From positions 64,501-128,500 of the forward strand of contig NZ_FNEV01000005.1 in the NCBI RefSeq assembly GCF_900100295.1: a stretch of DNA of 64,000 bases, given 5' to 3'. Position numbers and translations under genes: made by a program. The DNA comes from Salimicrobium halophilum (GTDB taxonomy: Bacteria; Bacillota; Bacilli; Bacillales; Halobacillaceae). Shown in pieces: positions 27,882 to 35,915 of the stretch (the first letter of the stretch is position 1; each line of letters begins with the position of its first letter). The notes under the pieces are model-generated. The model did no database searches, had not been told where the DNA came from, and was given only the letters and a program-made list of their open reading frames with translations.

Positions 27882-27965
27882 ATGGGTAAAGATTATGGAG
27901 GACATTTTGCGTTGATCGTGGTGTTGTTTATCCTTCTGATCATTGTAGGTGCAGCCTGGTTCTAA
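27882..27965 (+). CDS. YjcZ-type sporulation peptide
   Basis: A 27-residue ORF: MGKDYGGHFALIVVLFILL then IIVGAAWF, a short polar Gly/Tyr head followed by a membrane helix. This is the YjcZ/YtxC-like 'GGGFALIVVLFILLIIVGA' pattern widespread in spore formers. GGGGGTGG stands 6 nt before the ATG and a strong terminator follows. Too short for automatic calling. Probably a spore-associated membrane peptide. Confidence 0.85.
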   Translation: MGKDYGGHFALIVVLFILLIIVGAAWF

Positions 27966-28000
27966 AATAGAGAAGAATGAACTTCCCGAGAAACATGAAA

Positions 28001-28038
28001 AGACCTCCGCAGGAATCCCTGCGGAGGTCTTGTTTTTA
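28001..28038 (+). terminator. Terminator of the YjcZ-type gene
   Basis: AGACCTCCGCAG (28001-28012) pairs with CTGCGGAGGTCT (28019-28030), followed by TGTTTTT. Confidence 0.92.
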
Positions 28039-28113
28039 AACAGTATAGAAATGCTCAGCCCATGGTCAGACTTAGCGGCAAGCGGAACATTTCCCCTTAG
28101 TCATGTCTTCTCA

Positions 28114-28302
28114 CTATAGAACATTGAGGACTTCTACATATGAAGAAATCAATAGGATAGTAATGAGTATATTGATAGTACGAAAAACGCGAGATTGTTT
28201 TTCCTTCTCCATTTTCGCTTTTAGACATAGGGAGTGTGTTAATGAGTTGAAAATGAATAGTACGACTAATGCAAATACACCAAATACGACTGCAAAGCTC
28301 AC
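28114..28302 (-). CDS. Small two-helix membrane protein, unknown
   Basis: 62 residues starting at GTG with AAAGGAGG 8 nt upstream, which is the main reason to call it real. Two hydrophobic segments (about 3-20 and 42-60) are joined by a basic loop KAKMEKEKQSRVFR. I recognise no family. It lies between prsA and a DUF3267-like gene on the same strand. Confidence 0.65.
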   Translation of the reverse strand: MSFAVVFGVFALVVLFIFNSLTHSLCLKAKMEKEKQSRVFRTINILITILLISSYVEVLNVL

Positions 28303-28356
28303 AGACAGCCCCTCCTTTACTCTTACCGATACTTTATCAAAAACTTGAACAAATGA

Positions 28357-28390
28357 AAAGACAGCCCTCTTTGAGGGACTGTCTTTAAGC
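28357..28390 (-). terminator. Terminator of the DUF3267-like gene
   Basis: AAAGACAG/CTGTCTTT and CCCTC/GAGGG stacked with one bulge; begins at the stop codon. T-rich tail on the minus strand. Confidence 0.82.
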
Positions 28391-28936
28391 TTCTTTTCGG
28401 TGGATCAAAATATCATAACCATCTTTGGCATTCTCTATGATACAACGACGCGGAGCTTTCATGAAGTGATACAGATAGAGAAAATCCGTGAAAGACATTG
28501 CGACGTTTACAGATGTGATGATCATAAAGTAAACGAAGTAGTCGGGGAACATGAACGCCATCATATAAGAAGGGATGGTAATGAACAATGTCGGCCCGAG
28601 AGCCATAAGAATGGAAGTTCGTTTTGAAAGTTTCGATTTGCACTGATAAAAGAACGTCGGGAAGAAGCGTCTTCTGAATTTGAAGAAGACTTTCATCCGT
28701 TTATACGTCAGCATCAGTGGCAACATATGCATCAATCGATGCAACAAAGGGAGAAGGAACAATACAACGACTACTGGCAACAGCCCATAATCTTTTACAT
28801 CGTTCGTTCCGTGATACATAGATAACGGGATGAACAGAAACAGAAAAGATAGTAGTCCGATCAATACGGAAAATAGATAAATACGGTTCAGGCCGAATTC
28901 TTTATTGATGTTCACTGATTTCCAGCAGTTCATCAT
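28385..28936 (-). CDS. DUF3267-like integral membrane protein
   Basis: 183 residues with about four hydrophobic segments. LLPLLHRLMHMLPLM recalls the H-rich helix of DUF3267/M50-like proteins, though the usual HExxH is not there, so protease activity is unlikely. An AGGGAG site precedes the ATG. Lies between yhaL-prsA and yhaI, where B. subtilis also keeps small yha membrane genes. Function unknown. Confidence 0.65.
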   Translation of the reverse strand: MMNCWKSVNINKEFGLNRIYLFSVLIGLLSFLFLFIPLSMYHGTNDVKDYGLLPVVVVLFLLPLLHRLMHMLPLMLTYKRMKVFFKFRRRFFPTFFYQCKSKLSKRTSILMALGPTLFITIPSYMMAFMFPDYFVYFMIITSVNVAMSFTDFLYLYHFMKAPRRCIIENAKDGYDILIHRKEA

Positions 28937-29134
28937 AGAGAATCCCTCCTTTGTTATATAAATTAGTGGGAATTTTGCTTTATACTGGGTATGATAGGAA
29001 TAACAAACGTTTGTTTTTTCAAGGTCACAAAAGGAATAATAGTATGTTTACGAGGAAAAAGCAATAGTTTTTTCGTAAAGAATTTTAAAGGCGGCAGGTC
29101 GGGGGTTGAAAGGTCTTCAGAAAGGGGGAGCGAG

Positions 29135-29464
29135 ATGTCTGTCTGGAAATTGGAAAGTCTTCTTTTTTATATGGAGTTATGGATGAAAAAAGGGACGTCG
29201 GATCGTTTTCCCTTTCTTGCTTACCTGATTGAAAAAGAGGCGGATAAAGAGGTGTATGATGAGGTTATGAAGCTCCTTGATCTATTGGAGAAGCAGTGGA
29301 AAGCGGAGCAGGAAGAAGGGTTGCTCTGCTTTGAATCGCTTGCCTTTCATTATGTAGGGATGCTTCCCCCTGAACTTGAGCCGGTGGAAACATTGGAAAA
29401 GTTAAAGGAAGAAAATATACATAAAGAGATAGTGGAAACATTATTGGAATGGATACAAAAATAA
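29135..29464 (+). CDS. yhaI: YhaI-type DUF1878 protein
   Basis: 109 residues, helical (MSVWKLESLLFYMELW... ending LLEWIQK), the DUF1878/YhaI type. ATG at 29135 follows AAAGGGGGAGCGAG; a longer frame upstream has no homology. In B. subtilis yhaI follows hpr (scoC); no hpr is present here. A terminator follows directly. Function unknown. Confidence 0.82.
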   Translation: MSVWKLESLLFYMELWMKKGTSDRFPFLAYLIEKEADKEVYDEVMKLLDLLEKQWKAEQEEGLLCFESLAFHYVGMLPPELEPVETLEKLKEENIHKEIVETLLEWIQK

Positions 29465-29489
29465 TCGGCGAAAAGCCGATTATTTTTTT
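29461..29489 (+). terminator. Terminator of yhaI
   Basis: ATAATCGGC (29461-29469) with GCCGATTAT (29475-29483), then T7; overlaps the stop codon. Confidence 0.92.
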
Positions 29490-29509
29490 GAGGAGAGGGT
29501 ATAGAAGAG

Positions 29510-30034
29510 TTAATCATTACCCCGTTTTGTTGAATCAAGCATGTTACAAAAAGCATCAGCGACCCATTCGTGGAAAGCCTTCATTTCTTCAGTGCGTTCG
29601 TACAAGTAATTGGCATGTTCTGCGATGTTTTCCTGGTGAAACTTTTGATAGTCTGTCTTCATTTCTTTTTGTATCTGATCGAGGTTCATCTTATGTGTGT
29701 TGGCGGATTGTATCCATTTTTCGATGAAGCAAGATAGAAAGCTGCGATAGAGTTCTTCATTGGCCTGGTAGAGATCTTTTCGAACTCCTTTGACCCATAC
29801 CCGTTCGACAAGGCCCTGTTCTAGTAAGCTTCGAATACCTGTACTCATGGAAGTTTTACTTTTTCCGAGAGTAGCACTCATATCATCGAGAGTCATTGGA
29901 GAGGGGTTGATATATAGAGTGGTGAATAATCGGGCATCTCCGGGAGCGAGACCGAACATTTCCAGGGTTTTTGAAAATTCATGAATCGTTTTTGTCTGAA
30001 ATTCTTCTAATGCAGGATTGTTCATTATTATCAT
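29510..30034 (-). CDS. GbsR/OpcR-family regulator, likely of opuA
   Basis: 174 residues with the GbsR-type winged helix: MTLDDMSATLGKSKTSMSTGIRSL and GVRKDLYQANEELYRSF, about half identical in that region to the copy at 24940-25503. GGAGGAGG ends 5 nt before the ATG at 30034. It is divergent from opuAA, with a perfect 18-bp palindrome between them, so control of betaine import is the natural inference, by analogy with GbsR and OpcR of B. subtilis. Confidence 0.88.
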   Translation of the reverse strand: MIIMNNPALEEFQTKTIHEFSKTLEMFGLAPGDARLFTTLYINPSPMTLDDMSATLGKSKTSMSTGIRSLLEQGLVERVWVKGVRKDLYQANEELYRSFLSCFIEKWIQSANTHKMNLDQIQKEMKTDYQKFHQENIAEHANYLYERTEEMKAFHEWVADAFCNMLDSTKRGND

Positions 30035-30159
30035 AGAATCCTCCTCCAGTGACGGTCTAGTAATAGGTTACTATAAGGTAGAAAAACTCTAAAATAGAAA
30101 TGTGCCCAGTATTTTGTCGAAAATCGAAGAAAAAGTAAGCAAAACCTTTTGTCTATTGT

Positions 30160-30177
30160 GTACAGTTTAAACTGTAC
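30160..30177. promoter_or_regulatory. Perfect 18-bp palindrome, candidate operator
   Basis: GTACAGTTTAAACTGTAC is a perfect inverted repeat about midway between the GbsR-type gene (start 30034) and opuAA (start 30300). Size and symmetry suit a dimeric winged-helix regulator. Confidence 0.6.
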
Positions 30178-30211
30178 GTAATTTTTGGACTGAATCAGTT
30201 GTGTATGTTGT

Positions 30212-30241
30212 TTGAATTATATATATCAAATAGGTTACAGT
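30212..30241 (+). promoter_or_regulatory. Candidate opuA promoter
   Basis: TTGAAT (30212-30217), 18-bp spacer, TACAGT (30236-30241). Moderate match to sigma-A; the real promoter may differ. Confidence 0.4.
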
Positions 30242-30299
30242 ATTACACGTGCTTAACAAAAACGTAACAGAGACGCTGATAACAAAAGAGGTGAGGAAT

Positions 30300-31502
30300 A
30301 TGCCAGTAATCGACGTTAAAGATTTGTCGAAGATATTTGGAAAGAATGCAAAAAAAGCAACCAAATATCTGGATGAAGGATTATCAAAAGAAGAGATTTT
30401 GAAAAAGACAGGAAATACGGTTGGGGTCAATCGTGCCACTTTCAGTGTGGAAGAAGGTGAGATTTTTGTCATAATGGGACTTTCCGGGAGTGGTAAGTCT
30501 ACCTTGGTTCGTCTTGTGAACCGCCTGATCGAGCCTACAGAAGGAAGTGTCATGATTGACGGCCAGGACTTGGCAAAAATGGATAATAAGTCCTTGAGGG
30601 AAGTTCGTCGTAAGAAATTAAGCATGGTCTTTCAACGTTTTGCTTTATTTCCACACCGCACTATTCTGGAAAACGCGGAATTCGGACTTGAGATTCAGAA
30701 CATAGACAAAGAGGAACGCCGTAAAAAGGCACAGGAATCTCTCGAAATGGTAGGACTGGGAGATTATATCCATCAATTTCCGGGTCAATTGTCCGGTGGG
30801 ATGCAACAACGTGTAGGACTGGCAAGAGCGCTTGCGAATGATCCGGAAGTTCTTCTTATGGATGAAGCATTCTCTGCGCTTGACCCGCTTATCCGTAAAG
30901 AAATGCAGGATGAGTTGCTTGAACTTCAGGAATCGATGAAGAAAACGATTCTGTTCATTACGCACGATCTGGACGAAGCACTCCGTATCGGAGATCGCAT
31001 CGCCCTGATGAAAGACGGGAAAATCGTTCAGATCGGTACACCGGAAGAGATTCTGATTAATCCGGCCAACGATTATGTAGAGAAATTCGTAGAAGACGTG
31101 GATCGTTCGAAAGTACTCACTGCCGAACACATCATGAAGCGTCCGGAAACGGTCGATATTGAGAAACACGGTCCACGCGCTGCGCTGGAACGTATGAGGA
31201 AAGAAGGACTTTCGAGCATCTACGTTACTGATGCGAAGCGGAACCTTAAAGGGTACGTAACAGCTGATGACGTGTCGGAGGCTGTGAAGAACGAAGAAGA
31301 TAACCTTAAGAATATATTGCGCACGGATATCGTGGAAGTCTCCGAAGATACGTCGATGCATGAAATATTCAATGTGATTCATGATGCAACAGTGCCTGTT
31401 GCCGTGACCGAAGATGGAAGACTGAAAGGAATTATTGTGCGTGGTGCAGTTATTGCAGCACTTTCTGGAAGCGAGGTGAGTCTGAATGGGGATCTTTCCT
31501 GA
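30300..31502 (+). CDS. opuAA: Glycine betaine ABC transporter ATP-binding protein
   Basis: 400 residues: long N-terminal extension with [17 protein letters not shown], typical of OpuA/ProV; Walker [10 protein letters not shown], signature LSGGMQQR, Walker [13 protein letters not shown]; two CBS domains (about 280-395) that sense ionic strength in OpuA of other species. AGAGGTGAGG precedes the ATG at 30300. Overlaps opuAB by 17 bp. Drives osmolyte uptake under high salt. Confidence 0.95.
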   Translation: MPVIDVKDLSKIFGKNAKKATKYLDEGLSKEEILKKTGNTVGVNRATFSVEEGEIFVIMGLSGSGKSTLVRLVNRLIEPTEGSVMIDGQDLAKMDNKSLREVRRKKLSMVFQRFALFPHRTILENAEFGLEIQNIDKEERRKKAQESLEMVGLGDYIHQFPGQLSGGMQQRVGLARALANDPEVLLMDEAFSALDPLIRKEMQDELLELQESMKKTILFITHDLDEALRIGDRIALMKDGKIVQIGTPEEILINPANDYVEKFVEDVDRSKVLTAEHIMKRPETVDIEKHGPRAALERMRKEGLSSIYVTDAKRNLKGYVTADDVSEAVKNEEDNLKNILRTDIVEVSEDTSMHEIFNVIHDATVPVAVTEDGRLKGIIVRGAVIAALSGSEVSLNGDLS

Positions 31503-32337
31503 AATTCCGGTAGCTGAGTGGATTACAGCGGCTACAGAAGGAATCCAAGAGGCACTAAAACCCATTTTTACGTTTTTACGTGAAGATTTCGGGGATTTTA
31601 TTGAAGTATTTGCGGAAGACTGGTTAATGAATGTACCTATATGGCTATTCATTCTCATCGTTGCTGTTCTGGCATTTTTCGCTTCAGGCAAGAAATTCGG
31701 ACTGGTCGCTTTCACAGTCATTGGGCTTTGGTTCGTAGCCAACCAGGGGCTTTGGGAAGAGTTGATGAATACCTTTACGCTTGTCATATTCGCCAGTCTG
31801 ATTTCGGTGATCATCGGTGTACCTTTCGGGATATGGATGGCGAAGAGCAAAGCCGTCGAAAACATTTTGACTCCGGTGCTCGATTTTATGCAGACGATGC
31901 CGGCTTTCGTTTATCTGATTCCGGCCGTTGCATTCTTCGGTATCGGGATGGTACCCGGGGTGTTCGCATCTGTAATCTTTGCGACTCCACCGACAGTTCG
32001 TTTCACGAACCTGGGTATTCGCCAGGTTTCCGGTGAATTGGTCGAAGCAGCTGATTCTTTCGGTACGACTGGCGCACAGAAGCTATTTAAGGTCCAACTA
32101 CCTATGGCTAAAAAGACCATAATGGCTGGTATCAACCAGACAGTCATGCTGGCACTTTCCATGGTTGTTATTGCATCCATGATCGGTGCGAAAGGACTTG
32201 GTCAATCTGTTATTACCGCACTTCAACGTGCGCAGGTAGGACCAGGTTTCGTTGCAGGTTTTGGAATTGTTATTTTGGCTATCATCATTGATCGCTTTAC
32301 GCAGAATCTTAATACCCAGCGTGGCGACAACCCATAA
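31486..32337 (+). CDS. opuAB: Glycine betaine ABC transporter permease
   Basis: 283 residues with seven to eight membrane segments and the ABC-permease EAA loop ([23 protein letters not shown]). The N-terminal amphipathic stretch [12 protein letters not shown] is usual for OpuAB/ProW. Coupled to opuAA by overlap; opuAC follows after 63 bp. Confidence 0.94.
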   Translation: MGIFPEIPVAEWITAATEGIQEALKPIFTFLREDFGDFIEVFAEDWLMNVPIWLFILIVAVLAFFASGKKFGLVAFTVIGLWFVANQGLWEELMNTFTLVIFASLISVIIGVPFGIWMAKSKAVENILTPVLDFMQTMPAFVYLIPAVAFFGIGMVPGVFASVIFATPPTVRFTNLGIRQVSGELVEAADSFGTTGAQKLFKVQLPMAKKTIMAGINQTVMLALSMVVIASMIGAKGLGQSVITALQRAQVGPGFVAGFGIVILAIIIDRFTQNLNTQRGDNP

Positions 32338-32400
32338 TACTTGGAGGAAAGGCGTAAGCAGCCTTTGCTATATATTAATTTTAAAAAAGGGGAGATTTAC

Positions 32401-33354
32401 ATGTTTAAATTAGACTGGAAACGTCTAAGTATGACAGCTGGTTTGTCATTGACACTACTCGCAGCAGGTTGCGGATCCGACGAAGGATCTGAATCCACAG
32501 ACGGAGGAGACTCCGGATCTGAAGGAAGTGGAGGAGAATCCACGGAAGAAATGAATTATGGTGAAGAAATGGGCTACGAAATTACAGGAATCGAAGCGGG
32601 AGCCGGTGTAGTAGCTGCATCCCAGGAAGCAGTAGAGACATACGATAGTCTTTCCGGATGGGAAGTTGCTACATCTTCCTCCGGTGCGATGGCAACAGCT
32701 CTTGGAGAAGCCATTGAGAATGAAGAACCGATCATTGTTACTGGTTGGACGCCTCACTGGAAATTCGCTGAATATGACTTGAAGTATCTTGAAGATCCAG
32801 AAGGTGTATTCGGAGATGCTGAACAGATCAAGACAATGGCGAGATCTGGACTAGAAGACGAGAAGCCGAATGCTTATATGATTCTAGACCAGTTCATGTG
32901 GGAAACTGCTGATATGGAAGAAGTTATGCTTGAGATCCAAAACGGTGCTTCCCCTGAAGAAGCAGCGCAGAACTGGATTTCCAATAACGAAGATGCCGTT
33001 TCTTCCTGGACAGAAGGTACAGAGGAAGTAGATGGTACAGAGGTTGAACTTGTATACGTAAACTGGGATTCTGAGATCGCTTCTACGAACGTAATTGCTG
33101 AAGTTATGAAAGAACAAGGCTTCGAAGTGACGATTACTCCATTGGATAATGGTCCGATGTGGAGTGCTGTTGCAAACGGTGAAGCTGATGGTATGGTAGC
33201 TGCATGGTTGCCGGCCACTCACGGTTCCCAGTATGAGCAGTATGGAGATCAGCTGGAAGACCTTGGTGCGAACCTTGAAGGTGCAAAAGTGGGACTTGTT
33301 GTTCCTGAGTACATGGATGTAGATTCTATCGAAGATCTTCAGCCAGCTGAATAA
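32401..33354 (+). CDS. opuAC: Glycine betaine-binding lipoprotein
   Basis: 317 residues: signal with lipobox LAAGC (C24), a short Gly/Ser/Glu linker, then an OpuAC substrate-binding domain with the Trp-rich ligand region (SGWEVATSSSGAM, VTGWTPHWKFA, VNWDSEIAS). Very acidic, as expected of a surface protein in salt. Preceded by GGGGAG; closes the opuA operon. Aromatic cage fits betaine or proline betaine. Confidence 0.94.
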   Translation: MFKLDWKRLSMTAGLSLTLLAAGCGSDEGSESTDGGDSGSEGSGGESTEEMNYGEEMGYEITGIEAGAGVVAASQEAVETYDSLSGWEVATSSSGAMATALGEAIENEEPIIVTGWTPHWKFAEYDLKYLEDPEGVFGDAEQIKTMARSGLEDEKPNAYMILDQFMWETADMEEVMLEIQNGASPEEAAQNWISNNEDAVSSWTEGTEEVDGTEVELVYVNWDSEIASTNVIAEVMKEQGFEVTITPLDNGPMWSAVANGEADGMVAAWLPATHGSQYEQYGDQLEDLGANLEGAKVGLVVPEYMDVDSIEDLQPAE

Positions 33355-33368
33355 TGGATGAATGACAG

Positions 33369-33404
33369 AGAAGACCTCCGGAATTGACGGAGGTCTTCTT
33401 TTTT
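33369..33404 (+). terminator. Terminator of opuA
   Basis: AGAAGACCTCCG (33369-33380) pairs with CGGAGGTCTTCT (33388-33399), then T-run. Confidence 0.93.
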
Positions 33405-33455
33405 GTAGTATTCTACGAATTCGATGGTCGGGGAGGATCCTGTAAAGAAATTTAA

Positions 33456-33484
33456 AAAAAGCACCCCGCATAGGGATGCTTTTA
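33456..33484 (-). terminator. Terminator of yhaH
   Basis: AAAAGCA-CCC pairs with GGG-A-TGCTTTT; T-run on the minus strand; overlaps the yhaH stop. Confidence 0.8.
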
Positions 33485-33871
33485 TTGCTGAGGAGTTTCG
33501 GATTCAGTTGTGCGGTGCTGTCTTGCTTTTTCTTCAAGGTCGGCAAGACTATCTTCAATCTGTTCAAGGTAGTTTTGGATGTTTTTCTGGTGAGGGGCAA
33601 TCGTTCTTTTCCAACCTTCAATCGAAGTACTTATGTCTTCGCTTAAATGACGGATAAGTGATAATGTTTCTTTCGATGTCTTCGTGACTTGATCCTTGAA
33701 TTGGTTTCCTTCTTCATTGAGTCCGTTCAGGACATTGCTCAGTTCTTTGCTTTTCAGCACGGCATTGGACCGGAATTCTTTACCGGAAGAAGGGGTGCTT
33801 AAGAGTACATACAAGGCTCCAGCCGCTCCTCCGGAAACAATGCCAAGAATAAACGGTTTGACTTGGACCAT
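33482..33871 (-). CDS. yhaH: YtxH-domain protein YhaH
   Basis: 129 residues: N-terminal membrane helix (FILGIVSGGAAGALYVLLSTPSSGKEFR, the YtxH motif with the Gly-rich helix and SSGKE) and a long helical, coiled-coil-like remainder. ATG at 33871 chosen for AAAGGAGG seven bases upstream. YtxH-type proteins are general-stress associated in Bacillus. Between opuA and trpP; order yhaH-trpP-hit as in B. subtilis. Confidence 0.85.
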   Translation of the reverse strand: MVQVKPFILGIVSGGAAGALYVLLSTPSSGKEFRSNAVLKSKELSNVLNGLNEEGNQFKDQVTKTSKETLSLIRHLSEDISTSIEGWKRTIAPHQKNIQNYLEQIEDSLADLEEKARQHRTTESETPQQ

Positions 33872-33995
33872 GGTGATTCCTCCTTTACTCACTAACGTGA
33901 ACCTACTTATTAATTTCTCCTAATATGTATGCGTTTAAACCTTTTCCTGTGAAAATGGGTATACGACCGCGGGTAGCGGCCGTCCCCCAAATGAA

Positions 33996-34523
33996 TCAGG
34001 ATGCGCGTAGTGCTTTGGACGGAGAACGCCTGAGGATCTTTTCTGCTACAGGCTGTAGTACCATCATGAGCACCGTATTCAGTAGCGCTGTTGGAAGTAC
34101 TACGGTAAGGAACATAGCTATGAAGCCAGCTTCCATCAGACCGATGACGAACAAAACGAGACTGAGGAAGATGGAACCGCTGATGATTGTCCCTGCTGCC
34201 GTGATAACAGCTGCTTTCACACGTTCCTGTGTGACTTTCTGCATTGCGAGGACCGCTCCGAAAACGATGATTCCGGTAATCGGTTTTTCAATAAGGTTCG
34301 CAATCTGTCCTCCTGGCACCGTCGTGGTAAGAGCCGATACGAACCCTGTCGCTACAGAAAGAACAAGGACATAGGATAGCTTAGGAAACATAAGGATCCC
34401 TAAGAACATCATAGCAAGTAACATATCCGGACGCATTCCGAAGAATATCGGTGGCATCACAGCATGCAGCACAGCTCCAATCCCTACAAACAACGACAAC
34501 AACACTAAAACACGAGTATTCAT
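33996..34523 (-). CDS. trpP: Tryptophan transporter TrpP
   Basis: 175 residues with about five membrane segments; the TrpP family pattern (GIGAVLHAVMPPIFFGMRPDMLLAMMF, VPGGQIANLIEKPITG). Imports tryptophan as an ECF-S-like or secondary carrier. Its ribosome site is buried in a run of TRAP-type triplets (see 34524-34551). Lies 101 bp after hit on the same strand; a small hairpin and a possible TATACT box in that gap suggest its own promoter. Confidence 0.92.
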   Translation of the reverse strand: MNTRVLVLLSLFVGIGAVLHAVMPPIFFGMRPDMLLAMMFLGILMFPKLSYVLVLSVATGFVSALTTTVPGGQIANLIEKPITGIIVFGAVLAMQKVTQERVKAAVITAAGTIISGSIFLSLVLFVIGLMEAGFIAMFLTVVLPTALLNTVLMMVLQPVAEKILRRSPSKALRAS

Positions 34524-34551
34524 CTAATCTCTCCTCTTCTAACCTGAACTA
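34524..34551 (-). promoter_or_regulatory. TRAP-binding site over the trpP ribosome site
   Basis: Read on the minus strand, six triplets UAG-CAG-UAG-GAG-GAG-UAG are each separated by exactly 2 nt and run up to the AUG, covering the GAGGAG Shine-Dalgarno. Evenly spaced (G/U)AG repeats are the target of tryptophan-activated TRAP (MtrB), which in B. subtilis blocks translation of this gene. Five of six triplets are ideal. Confidence 0.8.
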
Positions 34552-34624
34552 TTTTTCGCTCCAGCCGTATCCTCATGATCGGCTGCGAACGTGTTATAAG
34601 TATAACAAAAGACCCGGAAACTTT

Positions 34625-35047
34625 CTAAGAAATCTTCTCTGAAATCGATTGAGCGGCTTCCTGAAGTTGATCCTGGGTATATTTCTCGCTGTTATCTTCC
34701 CATTTAAGACCGAATCCATCTCCATCTCCGTATCTTGGAAGAACATGAATATGTAGATGGAACACGGACTGGTGGGCTGCTTCATCATTATTATTGACGA
34801 TGTTCACACCATCTGCTCCGAATGCTTCTTTGACAGCTGAAGCGATTTTAGGAAGGCGTGCGAATAAATTAGAAGCTACCTGCGGATGGGTTTCATAAAT
34901 GTTTTTCGTATGCTGTTTAGGAATAACGAGGGTGTGACCTTTCGTCACCTGACTGAGATCAAGGAACGCGTACACCTCTTCGTCTTCGTACACTTTCGCG
35001 GATGGAATATCTCCATTCACGATTTTGCAAAAAATACAATCTGTCAT
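34625..35047 (-). CDS. hit: HIT-family hydrolase
   Basis: 140 residues with the histidine triad FHLHIHVLPRY near residue 100 and N-terminal CIFCKIVNG supplying zinc cysteines. Hydrolyses nucleoside phosphoramidates or dinucleotides; role in Bacillus is vague. TAAGGAGGG stands 8 nt before the ATG. Divergent from ecsA, as in B. subtilis. Confidence 0.93.
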   Translation of the reverse strand: MTDCIFCKIVNGDIPSAKVYEDEEVYAFLDLSQVTKGHTLVIPKQHTKNIYETHPQVASNLFARLPKIASAVKEAFGADGVNIVNNNDEAAHQSVFHLHIHVLPRYGDGDGFGLKWEDNSEKYTQDQLQEAAQSISEKIS

Positions 35048-35171
35048 AAAATTCCCTCCTTAAGGAATATTGTATCATAGGGAGGAGGGGAAACTGTATT
35101 AGGACGGCAAACTGTGATACTATTTTTTCAGATGGGACGGAACTATAATTTTTAAGGAAAGAGGGATTGGA

Positions 35172-35915
35172 TTGCAATCATTGTTACATATAGAAGAATT
35201 GCACGGAGGATATACACATAAGAATGTTCTCCACGGTATTTCTCTTCGTGTAGAGCCGAAGGAGATCGTTGGACTGATCGGGTTGAACGGTGCAGGGAAG
35301 AGTACGACGATCAAGCACGTCATAGGAATGATGGAAGCGAAACAGGGCACCGTATCCATCAATGGTACGTCTTTCAGAGAAGAGCCGGAAACCTACCGGA
35401 AGCAACTGGCGTACATCCCTGAGATGCCGATTCTGTATGACGAACTGACTCTCGAAGAACATTTACGACTCACAGCGCAGGCTTATCACATTGATGAAGA
35501 AACTTTCAAGAAAAGGTTACCTCCTTTAATGAAGGAATTCCGGATGGAAAAGCGATTACACTGGTTCCCTGTCCACTTCTCAAAAGGGATGCGCCAGAAA
35601 GTGATGATCATGTGCGCTTTTCTGATTGAGCCTTCTCTTTATATCGTGGACGAGCCGTTTGTAGGGCTCGACCCACTTGGGATCCAATCCTATCTCGAAT
35701 GGATGGAAGAAATGAAGCAGAACGGGGCTGGAGTGCTCATGTCCACGCACATCCTTGCAACAGCAGAAAAATATTGCGACAGATTCGTCATTTTGCATGA
35801 AGGAGAAGTGAAGGCTGAAGGTACGCTACAGGAATTACAACAAGCGTTCTCCATGCCGGGGGCTTCCCTTGACGATATCTATGTCCGGCTGACGAAGGAA
35901 GAGTCCTATGATTGA
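35172..35915 (+). CDS. ecsA: ABC transporter ATP-binding protein EcsA
   Basis: 247 residues: Walker A GLNGAGKST, signature FSKGMRQK, Walker B YIVDEPFVGLDP. TTG start with AAAGAGGG upstream. EcsAB affects protein secretion, competence and intramembrane proteolysis (RasP) in B. subtilis. Overlaps ecsB by 8 bp. Confidence 0.93.
   Translation: MQSLLHIEELHGGYTHKNVLHGISLRVEPKEIVGLIGLNGAGKSTTIKHVIGMMEAKQGTVSINGTSFREEPETYRKQLAYIPEMPILYDELTLEEHLRLTAQAYHIDEETFKKRLPPLMKEFRMEKRLHWFPVHFSKGMRQKVMIMCAFLIEPSLYIVDEPFVGLDPLGIQSYLEWMEEMKQNGAGVLMSTHILATAEKYCDRFVILHEGEVKAEGTLQELQQAFSMPGASLDDIYVRLTKEESYD

Noticed and set aside
33960-33990. Terminator after trpP (GACCGC/GCGGCC stem)
   Set aside because: A GC-rich stem is visible but no T-run follows on the minus strand; too weak to list.
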